Assembly: GCA_948099385.1 (NCBI GenBank)
Contig: CANUEZ040000161.1
Location: 2,914,001-2,978,000 of the forward strand
Source of the DNA: Fasciola hepatica
Taxonomy: Eukaryota; Platyhelminthes; Trematoda; Plagiorchiida; Fasciolidae
DNA length: 64,000 nucleotides
Direction of reading: 5' to 3'
Positions 24,590 to 37,030 of this stretch are shown here, piece by piece. Numbering within the stretch: position 1 is the stretch's first letter; each line of letters begins with the position of its first letter. Under the pieces are notes generated by a model. The model made no database searches, had not been told where the DNA came from, and saw only the letters and a list, made by a program, of their open reading frames with translations. A program made the translations under genes and the position numbers.

Positions 24590-25091
24590 CCGTAACTGTT
24601 CGTTGTGTTTGTCTCGGCGACTTTCCACGTTCGACCACCGATGTCTCCGGTGCTTGCATTTGGTGGGAGCATCACGTGAACAACGATGAGGTTCGTCATG
24701 ATGCGTTGGGTGTAGATAACCGCCCCCTAACCAAAATAATCACTCTGCACTCCCTCTCGCAGCTTGGACACGTTTTACGCATGCCTACACATCGTCTACT
24801 TCATCGTATGCTATTTGCGCTCCCTGGGTATATCAAAAAGAAGTAACGTGGCGATCAACCCATAACTTGGCTTTGGGGTGTGAACATTTTCATACTCGGG
24901 CGCATAATGCATGTGCTCAATTTAAAGTTGACTTCAGCACTGACCTCAATTGGTGCATCGCGACTCCCTGGTTGGGACCCAGGCTGCGAGGATTGTCGTT
25001 GGTTGGAGGCGTTAAGGGATATGCCGCCAAACCGTGGACAGTGGCATGAATGCAGTGTAGTGTGCTTAGGTAGCCCTCGGACTCCATACAT

Positions 25092-25094
<3 letters not shown>
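24590..25094 (+). mobile_element. RTE-like retrotransposon, C-terminal fragment ending in (AT)n
   Basis: The + strand encodes IWWEHHVNNDEVRHDALG, LGHVLRMPTHRLLHRMLFAL and then, after a frameshift, LPGWDPGCEDCRWLEALRDM and PPNRGQWHEC. These are the conserved C-terminal blocks of RTE-like elements in this window. The last recognisable bases are followed, after a short TCGGACTCCATACATATC-like link, by an (AT)n array, so the array may have grown from the element's 3' tail. Confidence 0.85.

Positions 25095-25147
<53 letters not shown>
25095..25147. repeat. (AT)n microsatellite, 53 bp
   Basis: Uninterrupted AT array directly downstream of an RTE 3' end. Confidence 0.97.
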
Positions 25148-25148
<1 letters not shown>

Positions 25149-26350
25149 CACTCGAATTCACATTTCGATAAGAAACAACCTATCCTATCTTGAGAGAAAC
25201 TGTGGATGCGAGCTCGAAGCTTGATCCATGCCCTCATGCAGTTACTCCCGTTATCGCTGAAGGTGATACTGGGCTAACCCCTCCTTGCAATAAAATGTAT
25301 TAAGGCTTGCAGGGGAAAATCAATAGAAATTAAATGCGTAACTTCGATGTGCACTGCTCTCACGTTTAATCAGGCTAAAAGCATCCATAACGTCTTGCCC
25401 TCAGATCTGCCGTGTTTAACATAAAACGGTTCAAATTAGCCAACACCTACGTGCGCATAGGCATAGCTGACATATGGCGCGCTCCCACAGTGAAGGTTCT
25501 ATTTTCTGAGAACATGGGCATGCATACAGTCTGCATCAGTGTAAGAAATTTCCGACAATGTGTTGTGCAGCTACCCTTCCCTTCACAATCCGGAATCTCC
25601 GTCGGATAGCAACAAAACTTGTGAACAACCATTATGTCTTTACATTTGGTGGTAGCTTCTCGTGATCAGCTGGACAACCCGGCGCGGATTTGGCCTAACG
25701 GTCGGGTGTGTCGCTTCCTGCGATAAAACTGAACCATTCCAACCTGCCTCTCCCGTCCGGTATTCCATCAGTCCAGATAAGGCTCAGCTGTTGGATAGGG
25801 CTACGCATAAACGAAACTCGATAGCTAACTCTCTGTTCTTTCGATTCAATTTCACTAGGGAAACAGCCAGTTTTCACTAGCCTTACAACTGCTTTACTGT
25901 TAAGTAACCCACTTGTAGTGCCATACCATTACGGTCTTTAGAAATAACAAGAAGGTATTGCTTGAATCTTAAAATCTATGTGACACTTCTTGCCAAAGTG
26001 ACCCAACAAGCACAACACTCAAAGTATGACTGAGAAAAGGATGTAACTTTCTGTACGATCTACTGTGCGTGTCTTTATCTGAAACAACTCAGATTATATT
26101 TCGAATCTGTCATTAAATAGCTCCAGATGACCGCAGAAATTCTGAGCCATTGTACCAGCGTTGACAGTCTCTTTCTTCAAGTGGATTCCTCCAGAGTCTA
26201 AATCTGTTGGATTGTCGTTACCTGAATTGCGTCTCCATTGCATAGTGACTGAACACACGAGTAGCTTGATAACCCTATTCGTCACGTCATATATCACTTT
26301 TCCTATAATACAATGCCATAATGAAATCTGTCCGAATGAGTGTACCATGA
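25148..26350. other. No gene seen
   Basis: Unassigned intron sequence. Short frames at 25412-25609 and 26161-26388 are not recognised. Confidence 0.5.
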
Positions 26351-26414
26351 AATTAGAGATTTGTTTTTCTTTTGATCAACTCAATTAGAGATTTGTTTTT
26401 CTTTTGATCAACTC
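26351..26414. repeat. Perfect 32-bp tandem duplication
   Basis: The unit, beginning AATTAGAGATTTG and ending GATCAACTC, occurs twice in a row without a mismatch (26351-26382 and 26383-26414). Confidence 0.95.
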
Positions 26415-26734
26415 AGCTAATCTTACCAGAGAGACTGCCGCCGTTAATTCCAGCCCTGGAATGGAGATCGCTTTCAAGGGTGCTACGCGTCTTTGCTCTT
26501 AGTAAGACGCAATGAAAAACGTAGTTGATACAACTGTGAGGTTAGCCATTGCATCATAACCGATCTCCGGTGCGTCACGGGACAGATGCAGCCTACTATT
26601 TAGATTGGAATGTTCTACGTCCTCAGCCTTACAAAATCGTCTTGACTTCCACTCCTAACGATTCGTTCCACATGACTCATTTCTGTCTAAATCTTGAAAT
26701 AGTTGTTTCATGAGTGAGGCATGCGAGAGTACAG

Positions 26735-27035
26735 TGTACGCTAAAGTAGTCCATCGATGGGCATGCGTAACACATGTCCCAGCCACCTTAACCTGTTTAG
26801 ATTAAGTACCGGGTCCAGAGGCTGACTTCTGGTTCCCAGCACCCTACGCCTTACCTCAGCACTACTGACACGGTGTTCCCACCATATTCGGGCAATGCTA
26901 CGGCGACATCGATGCTCGAGCACCGACAGTCTTCACCTATCTTCCACAGGCAGTGGCCATGTTTCTGAGTCATACAAAAGAACAAATCTAACCGCCTCAT
27001 TGTACGCTCGACCCCTGACAGACAACCGGATGTCA
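26735..27035 (-). mobile_element. RTE-like fragment, C-terminal part (3' half of a split copy)
   Basis: The minus strand reads RRRDIRLSVRGRAYNEAVRF, VLLYDSETWPL, RLSVLEHRCRRSIARIWWEH, RVSSAEVRRRVLG and LNRLRWLGHVLRMPIDG. The upstream half of the same copy (ending FANLSHL) is at 28058-28205. The two halves are separated by a SINE-A insertion that is itself interrupted. Confidence 0.88.
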
Positions 27036-27039
27036 CGCC

Positions 27040-27136
27040 GACGCTGGTGGTCCAGTGGTTTAGAGAGTTTGATTGCCACCTCGGAAGCCAGGGGTTCAAA
27101 TCCTCGCCATCACCGGTTACTTTGGTGGTTCACAGC
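27040..27136 (+). repeat. SINE-A head and start of body (5' half of a split copy)
   Basis: Reads GGTGGTCCAGTGGTTTAGAG, B-box GGTTCAAATCC, CGCCATCACCGGTTACTTTG, then GGTTCACAGCAATCC. The rest of the SINE resumes at 27892 with TCCGACTCGTTACCACAC. Confidence 0.85.
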
Positions 27137-28057
<921 letters not shown>

Positions 28058-28205
28058 AAAAAGATGACTGAGATTGGCAAAATCCAAATGCGCCTTCTGT
28101 ATGTACGATGACACATTATTCATCTGATGTACTTCAGCTAGGACTTCCCCTGTCAAGACTGAGTTTGATGCAGGCCTACTCAGTCCTGAGGTCCGAACTC
28201 CAAAC
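28058..28205 (-). mobile_element. RTE-like fragment (5' half of a split copy)
   Basis: The minus strand reads LTGEVLAEVHQMNNVSSYIQ, then KAHLDFANLSHL, which in uninterrupted copies is followed by W and RRRDIRLS, found at 27035. Confidence 0.85.
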
Positions 28206-30019
28206 TTAGGGAGCAGAAACCAGTTGCCAACCAATCAGCCGACGTATGATGAACACGGATTTTCCAAAGTAACCCACTGCTTCCGTCGTACCCACCTTGG
28301 GAGTTTTTCTCAGTGGTTTACACGTTCGGTTGTTTGGTTGGTTTGGCAAATTTATCAGCTACTTGAACTCAGAAATCGGATTTTGTCTATATTCACAAAC
28401 TCCTGCCCGGTGATCTTGGTGTTTTTATTGCAAGTTTGTTTCATCAGCAGTACCGATGATACCATTTCAAGGGGTGGTGAAACGTATACTGCTTCAAATC
28501 TAAAAATTCACTCAGGTTGACGGTGTGGATTCATTGTTCCTGTAGAGTCTCTCACACGGAACATTGGAAACGATAATTCTTTAAGGCTGGAGAAACGGTT
28601 TTCAGTGCACAAGTTAATTGTCACTCCGAGTTTTCTTACAACACCTATCTGGTGGGAGCTAACGTGGTTCTGTACTCCAAGAGTCTCGGGATTGTGTAGC
28701 TGGTTTACCACAGTGTTGTGGGTTTTTGATACTTTGGTTTATAATGCTAATTGAACTGCGTTCATTTGCAAATATGCCATGAAAAAGATATTATGATTTA
28801 CCAGTCCCCATATGCATAGCAGAATGGGTTCACCCCTTAGCCACCCTTAGCCACTGCTGTATCGCCAAGATCCGGCAACCACAATACAGATCTTCGGATC
28901 GTATAACAGCCACATAAGACTAAAATAGGTCACATAAGATAAAGAACCAGGCAACAGCAAAGCTGTCTGACACCAAATCTGAACGCCGTACCTGGAACGT
29001 GATATTGCTTCACCATCATCGACGTGTGCGTGTGTGTCAGTGAATGAGTAGGGTTGTATGTACGTTTTGTCTACACAAACTTACACTTTTCATCCGCACT
29101 TAATACCGATTTTTTGGCCATAGCTATTGGATCCTGTTTTTCTACTGGGTTTTTGGTCCACTTATAATATCCAAGTGATTTCTTTTTATTTCCCCCTCAA
29201 CACCTTCCTGAACGTCTGTGGGTTGCTTAATCTTATACTGGATGCGTTGATGGACTCAGCTTAAGCAGTCATGGATGATGATGTGGCTGCTACCATCTCT
29301 GTAGGATGAGAAAACAGGTGTGAACATGTTTCACATGCGTATTGGATAACAAGTCGAGATCTCCATGGCTTAATTTACTAGGGTCCAATCTTAGCTGATC
29401 CTGGCTCTGCTTGTTGCACCCGCGCGCATACAAACCGTCCCTTTTTGGTTCGTCTTGAAGCAGCACGTACTCTGACCGTAAAAAATGTTCCACCTTCTTA
29501 GTCAGATTCAGTATTTGATTCGATCGTGTCTTTAAACATCGCTTTTACAGCTACATCTACACCGACACACACACACACACACACACTTTCCCCGTGACAA
29601 CGGTGTGTGAGCTTATTTTCTCTATCTCTCTCCTTCACATGATTATCGTCCTCTTCTTTTTTGACGGTTTCACTCAGTCAGTCAGTCAGGTCAATTTCAA
29701 ATCTGAGGTAGAATGCATCGGATCGGTTTGTTGGCAAAACACACACATGAAATCATCACCCTGGTTTCGGTTAGTTGTCATCTTGTTCATTCTACATCCC
29801 GACAATTCTGTTTGTCCCCGATCGGAATCATTCCCTGTATGAACTGGATGGCTCCCGATCTGTGATCACTCTGTTGATACAACATTCGGAAAGGACCGGT
29901 TTTTTGGTTGTTGAGTTGTAGCGGCTCTAAAAGCCCTCTCTCTCTCTTTACTGTGATCTCATTTAAAGGCGAAAACACTGAGAGAAAGTATGATTGACAC
30001 AGTAGTGGAAACGACATGG

Positions 30020-30022
<3 letters not shown>
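28206..30022. other. No gene seen
   Basis: Unassigned intron sequence with a (CA)n tract at 29565-29586. Short frames are not recognised. Confidence 0.5.

Positions 30023-30106
<84 letters not shown>
30023..30106. repeat. (TA)n microsatellite, 84 bp
   Basis: Uninterrupted TA array. Confidence 0.97.
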
Positions 30107-30107
<1 letters not shown>

Positions 30108-30399
30108 CAATATGAGGTGTAAAATTTATGGTCCTAAGTCTTTGCAAATTTGTCTAAGCGAGAATGATTCACGCACAGGAGACAGTTTTTTGCTCAACTG
30201 TTTTGTGCTCAGGTACGGGAAATGCGAGGAATATTTTCATATTCTGGAGCGATGGGGAGCACATATCTAACGAGATTCAGCTCCTTCAGCCGCGAACCTC
30301 ATACTTCTGTGCTCCGGTTTTGACTTTGATCGCTGCTTGTTAGCATCGTCAAGTTGAAAATAAATTAAATTGGACCATAAACAGTTTGAGTAGATAAAG

Positions 30400-30775
30400 A
30401 AGCATTTCGAATGCAACTACACTACCGACCGGGCATGTAGCCATATCACCCAGTGTATTCAACCTACTGGTGGCTGGATATCGTTGACCTGAGCTCAAGT
30501 GCCTAATAGGTCCTATTCAGCGAGGCCTACTTGTTAAGGTTTTCATATCTTTTCGACATTTTATGGACTGATCATCGCGATAGAACGTGCAATCACTCTC
30601 TGCCCCAAAAAATGCAGCCTATCGGGAAAGTCTATCCTGGCCACCTTAACTTGTTTTGACCAAAAGCTTGATCCAAAGACTGATCTATATGTCCCACTAC
30701 CCTCGGTATTACTTCTACCGTGTTCCCATCAAATATGATCAATAGTGAGAAGACATCGATATGTCTTCTACCCGT
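30400..30775 (-). mobile_element. RTE-like retrotransposon, decayed 3' end
   Basis: The + strand text (CATGTAGCCATATCACCCAG, then GTTTTCATATCTTTTCGACA, then TTTTATGGACTGATCATC) is the reverse complement of the typical end that encodes the MTW...K-MK block and the DMA-C-QW-GC tail. It aligns with the better 3' ends at 5.1 and 6.7 kb. Too decayed for a continuous frame. Confidence 0.7.
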
Positions 30776-31178
30776 AACGGCCGTTTATGATCCGTGTAAT
30801 TGTTTTTCCATATCGATTTCGTGTGGTGTTAGCTCTCGTTCCAAAATTTTTTTTGTATATATTAAAAATCACGTTTTTTTATTGGATAATTGTGTGTGTG
30901 TGTCATCACTCTGGTGGGTACCGGCACTCTGTTGCCGGTCTAACGGATTTGATGTTCACATTACCTAAGTTTGAACCTCAAGCAGTCTCCGATCAGATCG
31001 AAGCGTGTTCATGAACAGCACGATACGATTTACCGAAGGAAACACGGTCCCATCGAGAAAGTCTGGTCATACATCGCTCGTTTGATTCTGTCAATTCTTC
31101 ATAGTTCTTTCTTGTTTCCTTTTCTTATCGGATTTCGGGGCAGAAATCTATTACAAACAGAGTTGCCCACTTAACCAA
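30776..31178. other. No gene seen
   Basis: Unassigned, with overlapping short + frames of no recognised family. Confidence 0.45.
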
Positions 31179-31235
31179 CCATTCGACGTTTCGTATACTT
31201 TTCGACCGAACTAGCGGTCATTATCGTTTGAATGG
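31179..31235 (-). ncRNA. Hammerhead-like element, non-canonical core
   Basis: On the minus strand CCATTC (31235-31230) can pair with GAATGG (31184-31179) as stem I. GACCG, CTAGTT and CGGTC (31219-31204) form a 5-bp stem II followed at once by GAAA (31203-31200). Then come a palindromic GTATAC and GAAACGTC. The segment where CTGATGA should be reads CGATAATGA, so this is a hammerhead relative or decayed copy rather than a canonical ribozyme. Confidence 0.4.
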
Positions 31236-31245
31236 TGACCCAAAT

Positions 31246-32064
31246 TTAGGTTGATATATTGAGTTTTTCGACAGAGATACTATCTAATCCCCCAAAGAAT
31301 CAGTTGTCTTTGCTTCTCAACCCTTCCACCATGCAGTTTGTTCTTCTATGTGCTGCCCAACTATATCTATGGTCTTTTTCTACCGTGCGTTACTGGTTTC
31401 AAAGGATATGAGTTTTCTCCCGACCAACTAACCGGTGTTCTTGTTTGAATGGAGGAAACCACAGATTTGATGTTAGTCACGCGGTTCAAGCTCCACGTGG
31501 GCCGATCAACCTTGGTCGTGTCGGACGGACTCGCTGTGTTCTCTCAGCTCGTTGTTATGTCATGTAGTTACCCACTCTCACTGATTATGTTATCAGAACA
31601 CCCGACGGGCTCTCTTTTAACACTTGAAAAGAAAGCATTGAATAAAACTGTCGTTTGGCCCCTGTCTCAATGGCAGCCAAGTGAAATAATGCCATTCAAT
31701 GAAAGATCCCCCCCCCTTTACAACGTCTGTCAGAGATATTTTGTGACCTATGAATGTATTCACGAACAGACCCATTGGGGTGGAGTCTCGACTTGACCAC
31801 CGACCAATAACCACCTTTAATGAGTAAGAACAAGAGGGCTTCTCGGTAATTCGTAGTACATCTGCCATACATCATCCATAACAAGATCCCTTCGCTCACA
31901 CAGTTTGGGGAATTGTACTTGGATATAGAAGTGTTACGTGGATTTTTGTACAATCAGTCAAGTAGTATACACGTTTTTCAATACGATAAACTGAAGACTT
32001 CGACCCTTGGGGTGTCCTCTTTCTCTCTCTCTCCCTATTCCCGCGTGCCACCTACCCCTGTTTA
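31246..32064. other. No gene seen
   Basis: A 115-codon + frame (31449-31796) and its minus shadows are not recognised. Confidence 0.4.
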
Positions 32065-32365
32065 TCATTACTATGATATAATTCATCATACACTATGAAC
32101 TTTTAACTCGCCATTGAAAACCGTAGAAGCGCTGTAGAGCTTTTTCACTCCTTTTAAGAATCATCGGCAGTGCACATCTACCGAGCCCCCACTGGGACTC
32201 GAACCCGGCGTGAACGATTGTGGGTCGAACACCTAACCACTCAGGCTATCCGAACTGGCTCTGAACGGTTTTCTGGACATACACCCTACATGATATAGCA
32301 TTCTTTCGTCACTGACTTTGAACGGTAACAACCCGTTTCCGCACAGTAATCGACTCATGTGTTGG
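32065..32365 (-). repeat. SINE-B copy 2 (Sm-alpha-like), antisense
   Basis: The minus strand has a tRNA-like head (GGATAGCCTGAGTGGTTAGG, B-box GGGTTCGAGTCCCAG), then GGTAGATGTGCACTGCCGAT and GATTCTTAAAAGGAGTGAAA. It aligns along its whole length with 9090-9370, including bases upstream of the tRNA-like head. The hammerhead core is CCGATGA here instead of CTGATGA, so it is not expected to cleave. Confidence 0.65.
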
Positions 32366-32484
32366 ATGACGGATGATGAATCATATTCTACAGATTAAAT
32401 CCCCAACTATTCATATGCACCAAAATATAATTCTACTCAATTGTGTATCCACCCTGAACTGTTTATTACTCAGTGAATTTCTAT

Positions 32485-32690
32485 TACTACTTTGGTGGTA
32501 GACAGTAATCCACTGTTGTCCGGATCGTTACCACACCTGACCTATTGGGACCTTACGTGCTTCTTCGACACTCCAAGTCTCAAGGTCTGGTTGCTGGTTA
32601 ACCCCAATAGTGCAGTGAACCTTCGTGTCTATGGGGTAATTGCCCCTTCCACTGCGCTTATTCGCAAGCATGTAGTAGAAAAATACTAAC
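32485..32690 (+). repeat. SINE-A copy, body and tail
   Basis: Runs GGTGGTAGACAGTAATCCAC, CCACACCTGACCTATTGGGA, CCCCAATAGTGCAGTGAACC, CACTGCGCTTATTCGCAAGC, ATGTAGTAGAAA. The tRNA-like head is missing. Confidence 0.85.
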
Positions 32691-34544
32691 CGATCTGATT
32701 TATGCCAAGTATGTCATCCATAAACACTTTTCATACATACTACTATTTATCTGGGTCATATTTCAAACTCTTGTCCGTACATGATATGTTATTGGTTTGA
32801 CAAATCAACGTGTCAAAGTTGGTCGCCCTAAGTGTCTAGTTTCGAAACGAATCACAGGAAAACCGAATGGGTTTAACAGCATTCTGTGTACCATACTTCA
32901 GTTGTCACTCGCGCGGTTTTCTGAAAACAAAACATGCTTATGTGAATTCTTTCGCCCTCTTTGTATCGCAGTTTGATTTCTATAAGTTCATTGTTCATTC
33001 CTCCTTTTTTCCTATCCATCTTTCCCGTCTATGGCGCATTATGACTGAATAGTTTGTCAAGATCGTATCTCTCACCCAGTCCTTGTCGATAACTGATCAC
33101 GCAGATCATATCATGTTTTCAGAATAATGCCCGATCATCAGATTGTCAATTCTCATCGGTCATCTGGTGAACGAGTATCGCTCACCGACTCCCAGACTAG
33201 CGGGGACTTATTCAATCCGGATTCCTAATCCGCCTGCCCGTGGTCCACGTGGCCCGGAAGGGTCACGTTGCGCGTTCGAGTGTTATTCATCCCTGGGGCT
33301 TCGGTGGGCTTGGGGGGGGGGGTGATACCGTCGTTTTCGATACTGTAATTATCATCATCACTTTGGGTGATGTTATGAATTTCATTCTTGATCATTTAGT
33401 CAAATTCCTGTTCAACTAAAAGTGCATCGGTCATTTGGACGCTCACAAGATGTGAACGCTCCTCTTGGTCTTCGAACCCTAACGTGCGAGCGAGCAAGCG
33501 CGCGCGCACACACACACGCACCCTGGGGTCATCCGGAGTGAGTTAGGAAAACCATCACGAAATGATACTATCTGAACAGCCGATTACTGATCCACCGAAT
33601 ACAAAAATGTACCCTCCGTTCGACACAAATCTGATAATTCTGGTCCCATAGTTGGTAGGAATTGAATGTTTCTTGATATCCGCATTTTACTAGGGGTGAA
33701 AAAGCCGCCTTCGAAACTGTAAAACTTTCTTTTTTACTGTTGTACTATCGTCCACGATTTTTACTTGCTTGCGGTGTAAAAACAACACTCCGTCTCTGTC
33801 TTATTTTCTTACTGTCTCTATTCACGGGGAATCTCTGTTCAGCCGGTGTGAAGCTGAGAATCCATTTAATCATGCCCTGACTCTACGTTCGCTGTAAATC
33901 CCTATTTGGTTTTCTCCTCTGTGACGCATTAGGTGAGAGAAGGGCTCATTGTGTTGTCGGATGTGTGCAGCCACCTAGCTCAGTATATGCACCAACTAGA
34001 GGAATCATGAATGCGAAACAGTTTCGTTTGGATCTCAAATTGTGTGTGCGAAAGTCCGGCGGTACGTTAAATAGCAGCAATTTCTCACTATCGCTCGAGG
34101 ACACTTTAAACGATGGTAGTAGTACTTCGAATGAATGCTGGATTTGATTAGTATCTTTGAATTTGCGACGCTTTCATCTTGCGTGAGAAATGGACCAGGC
34201 TAGATTCAATGTAAATGGATTCCTTATTTCCCCTGAGACTTCAATATTCGATAAAATTCCCCACGTCATTTTACGTATTACTACGCAAAGTTCGGTTGGT
34301 ATATCACGCATTTTCGTGCACACCGCAAAAACTTGCTTTCGATGAACTGTTACTTAGTAACTGTCGAATGTTGCGTTTGTGGTCAGATAGCTGTATGGAT
34401 TCTGCTCGGAAGGTCAGGCTTTAGAAAGGTTGACCGGTCCGTACTGAAAGCTGGATAATTATGTAATTTAACATGCAGCTCAGATTTTTTAAACTTCTTA
34501 AATACGATTAATCTGCCTACCTATCGTTAGATCTTTGCTCAAGG
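32691..34544. other. No gene seen
   Basis: Unassigned intron sequence with a run of ten G at about 33313 and a CG/CA-rich tract near 33499-33522. The + frame 33965-34147 looks moderately protein-like but has no recognised family. Confidence 0.45.
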
Positions 34545-35740
34545 TTGTCCGGAGGAAGCTTTGTTTTTGGAGCTAACAAAACTCCTCCGGGTAATTTGGG
34601 ATGGTGAGCAGATCCCCACGGAATGGTGTGAATCGGTAATTGCGCCGATTTACAAGAAAAGTGACTGGTTCTCTTATGAAAACCACAGTGAAATTAGCTT
34701 AGTAAGTATCGCGTCCAAACTACTTACAGGGCTCATTCTCCACCGATTATCCAGCACCCATGAAAGGTGTACGCGTGAGAATCAAGTCAATCTCAGACCC
34801 AGTCGGAGTTGTGTCTACCACGTCTTCATGTTTCGACAAATCTTAGAGCACAAACATACCTTCCGCAGGCCCACAATTTCTGTCTTCCTTGATGTAAAAG
34901 CGGCGTTCGACTCACTCGACCACACAGTTCTCCGTCGCTGTCTCTCACTCAAGAATGTGCCAGAAAAATTTATTTCTCTTTTCCAGTACTTGTACGCAAA
35001 TAGCCGAAGCCGAGTTCGTGCTTACGACGATCTTGCGCCCGAGTTCACCACGGAAAGTGGTGTTCGTCAGGACTGCTCTCTTTCGCCCTTCCTTTTGAAT
35101 TTTGTAATAGACATGATTCCTGAGATAGCCCTATCCTTGTGTGAGAAAAGCGGCATCGATGTTTGCTCAGGCAGTAAACTGTCTGACTTGGAATACGCGG
35201 ACGATATTGATCCTCTGAGTGAAGATCCAAGTAAGTTGCAAACTTTCTTAGATAGCCTAAACAACTGTGTAGAAATGTTTGGGATGTGTTTTGCACCTTC
35301 TAAGTGTAAAATGCTGTTGCAGGATTGGGTTGGTTCCACGCCAAACGTTGTGTTGTTAGGGGAAGTTCTAACTGAAGTAAATAAGTTTTGTTACAAGGTA
35401 GTTACATCTCACCGGATGTAAGATGAATTGTCATTACGTTTACAGAGGGCGTGTTGGGCTATGAGGTGATGATAATGATGGGTCCACGCGACCTGACTGC
35501 CGAATGGTGGGGAAGATTTGGTGATATGGATAGGTGTCGTCGTCAGTGGCGTAGTCACATTCAGGCTCTTCCTTTTTCTTCGTGATTTCCGCTTATTCAG
35601 TGGTATTTTAGATCCTCTTCATTTTATGCTTGTATTCTCTCTGCCCTTTACTTGACGATGCTGGAATGTAGCAATTGAAACCAGAACACAGAAGTGTGAG
35701 GGTAGTAGTTGAATAAACGGAGCTGAACTGAACTCTTCAT
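34545..35740 (+). mobile_element. RTE-like retrotransposon, RT domain intact but internally deleted
   Basis: A single open frame of 286 codons (34561-35421) covers fingers and palm: RVIWDGEQIPTEWCESVIAP, IYKKSDW, SIASKLLTGLILHRL, PTISVFLDVKAAFDSLDHTV, SRVRAYDDL, SGVRQDCSLSPFLLNFVIDM, then the catalytic box LEYADDIDPLSEDPSKLQTF. After NKFCY the sequence jumps: about 500 bp present in the copy at 45590-46110 are missing, and the 3' UTR resumes near 35480 and ends at about 35740 with an AATAAAC. No endonuclease domain is present, so the copy is 5'-truncated. Frame openness suggests fairly recent insertion, but the deletion disables it. Confidence 0.92.
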
Positions 35741-36079
35741 TTGCAATGGCGGTTCAAAATGTACGACTTGTTGTGTGACTGGCAGTGGTCAGATGATCAT
35801 CGCGGTGAACATTGGACTCGCCAGTCTTGCCGCTGCCAGCTACTTTCCTCAATGGGCTTCATCCAATGGACTGGGACCTCCTTTTTGAAATATTACACCA
35901 TTCATGTATAATAAAAAGGAAGCAAATAAGGAGTAGAATATTGCAGTTATGTGGTGAGGATATTGCATGCATATTTTTTCCATCGAATGATTGGCTCATT
36001 TTCCCCAAACGTACCACTGTGCAAACGGTCGTATGTGTTAACTTCATTTCCGGGACCTGACTTTCTCTTTTACACAGTG
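35741..36079. other. No gene seen
   Basis: Unassigned sequence between an RTE 3' end and a SINE. Confidence 0.45.
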
Positions 36080-36300
36080 GAAGGGCCATGTCTGAATGCC
36101 TCAAAGACCCACTGCACTATTGGAGATAATCGGCAACCTAATTCTGAGACTTGGATTGGAGAATCACATAAGACCCATATAGGTCGAATGTTTTAACGAC
36201 GCGGTGTCTTCTGACCGGCGTTTGTGGCGGAGTTCAAACGTGAGACATCCGTATGATGATAAACTCCCGTGCCGCTCGAGCACCACCATCGATATTCTGT
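36080..36300 (-). repeat. SINE-A copy, diverged
   Basis: The + strand shows GAATGCCTCAAAGACCCACT, GCACTATTGGAGATAATCGG, CACATAAGACCCATATAGGT and GGCGGAGTTCAAACGTGAG, the reverse complement of tail, body and head. Confidence 0.7.
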
Positions 36301-36575
36301 CGTAGTTTCTCTGAAGCAGTTCAGGCTCATGCTCATACCCAGATTCAATCGATACAAGAACCCGGTTAGTCGGTTGCCAGCCTGTGTAGATGCTCATTTT
36401 CTGTCATCGGGTTTCATAGTTCGGGAATTGAATTTGATTGGTGTGCTTGACTGTTTTAATCCCTGTGGAAATAGGCGTTGTCCACTACTCACCGTGTTTT
36501 CCAGTAGCTCGTGCCACATTGATTTTACAGTGCTGAACTGTTTTGCTCATCCACAATGGGTGAGATTGTTTCGCC

Positions 36576-36589
36576 TCCCCCCCCCCCCC
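36576..36589. repeat. C homopolymer tract
   Basis: An essentially uninterrupted run of C within TCGCCTCC...TCCCC. Confidence 0.8.
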
Positions 36590-36624
36590 TCCCCTTGCTC
36601 GGCTGTCCAATCCGGACAGAGCAG

Positions 36625-36700
36625 TGCTGTATGGTATCGCTCTCGTCCCCAGGTCGCGGATAGGGGAACGGCCGCGCCTGCGGTCAAACATGAGTAAGGT
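36625..36700 (+). repeat. Dispersed repeat D, copy 1
   Basis: Contains CGTCCCCAGGTCGCGGATAG and GGGAACGGCCGC, which recur on the minus strand at 61960-62060 as GCGTCCCCAGGGTGCGGATA and GGGGAACGGCCGC. Probably an untranslated part of a retroelement. Confidence 0.6.
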
Positions 36701-36839
36701 AGAATCACCAAATAAGAGATCGTGGACGATCAATTGCAGTGCACGAGAATGTTGGTGGGATTTCCGCTTGGTTGGTGTTTTCTACTCCACAGGAATATCC
36801 CGACAGCGCTGTGACCCGCCAATAAATGTGGCCATAGCT

Positions 36840-37030
36840 GGTTGTCATGTTCTACTTACCCGACAAGGTTTCCGGAAGAGGCGAGTTAACCATACAATTG
36901 GTCACGGACCCATCTGGACCAATGCTACTGCCTTGCAGGACGCACTTGGCTACACAAAGGTTCGAGGTTTATCCTCGAATGATTAGGCCCACTCTGAACT
37001 GGGCGACCGAGTAGTACAACAGCCTGCAAC
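36840..37030. repeat. Dispersed repeat C, copy 2
   Basis: Partner of 14040-14250. It lies about 190 bp before the ETFB exon at 37222. Confidence 0.55.

Noticed and set aside
33965..34147. 60-codon + frame with protein-like composition
   Set aside because: Not similar to any family I know, not part of the ETFB alignment, and no convincing splice context; kept only as a note.
35045..35339. Minus-strand frames of 83-90 codons at 35.0-35.3 and 45.2-45.5 kb that look conserved with each other
   Set aside because: They are antisense shadows of the near-identical RT block shared by the two RTE copies.
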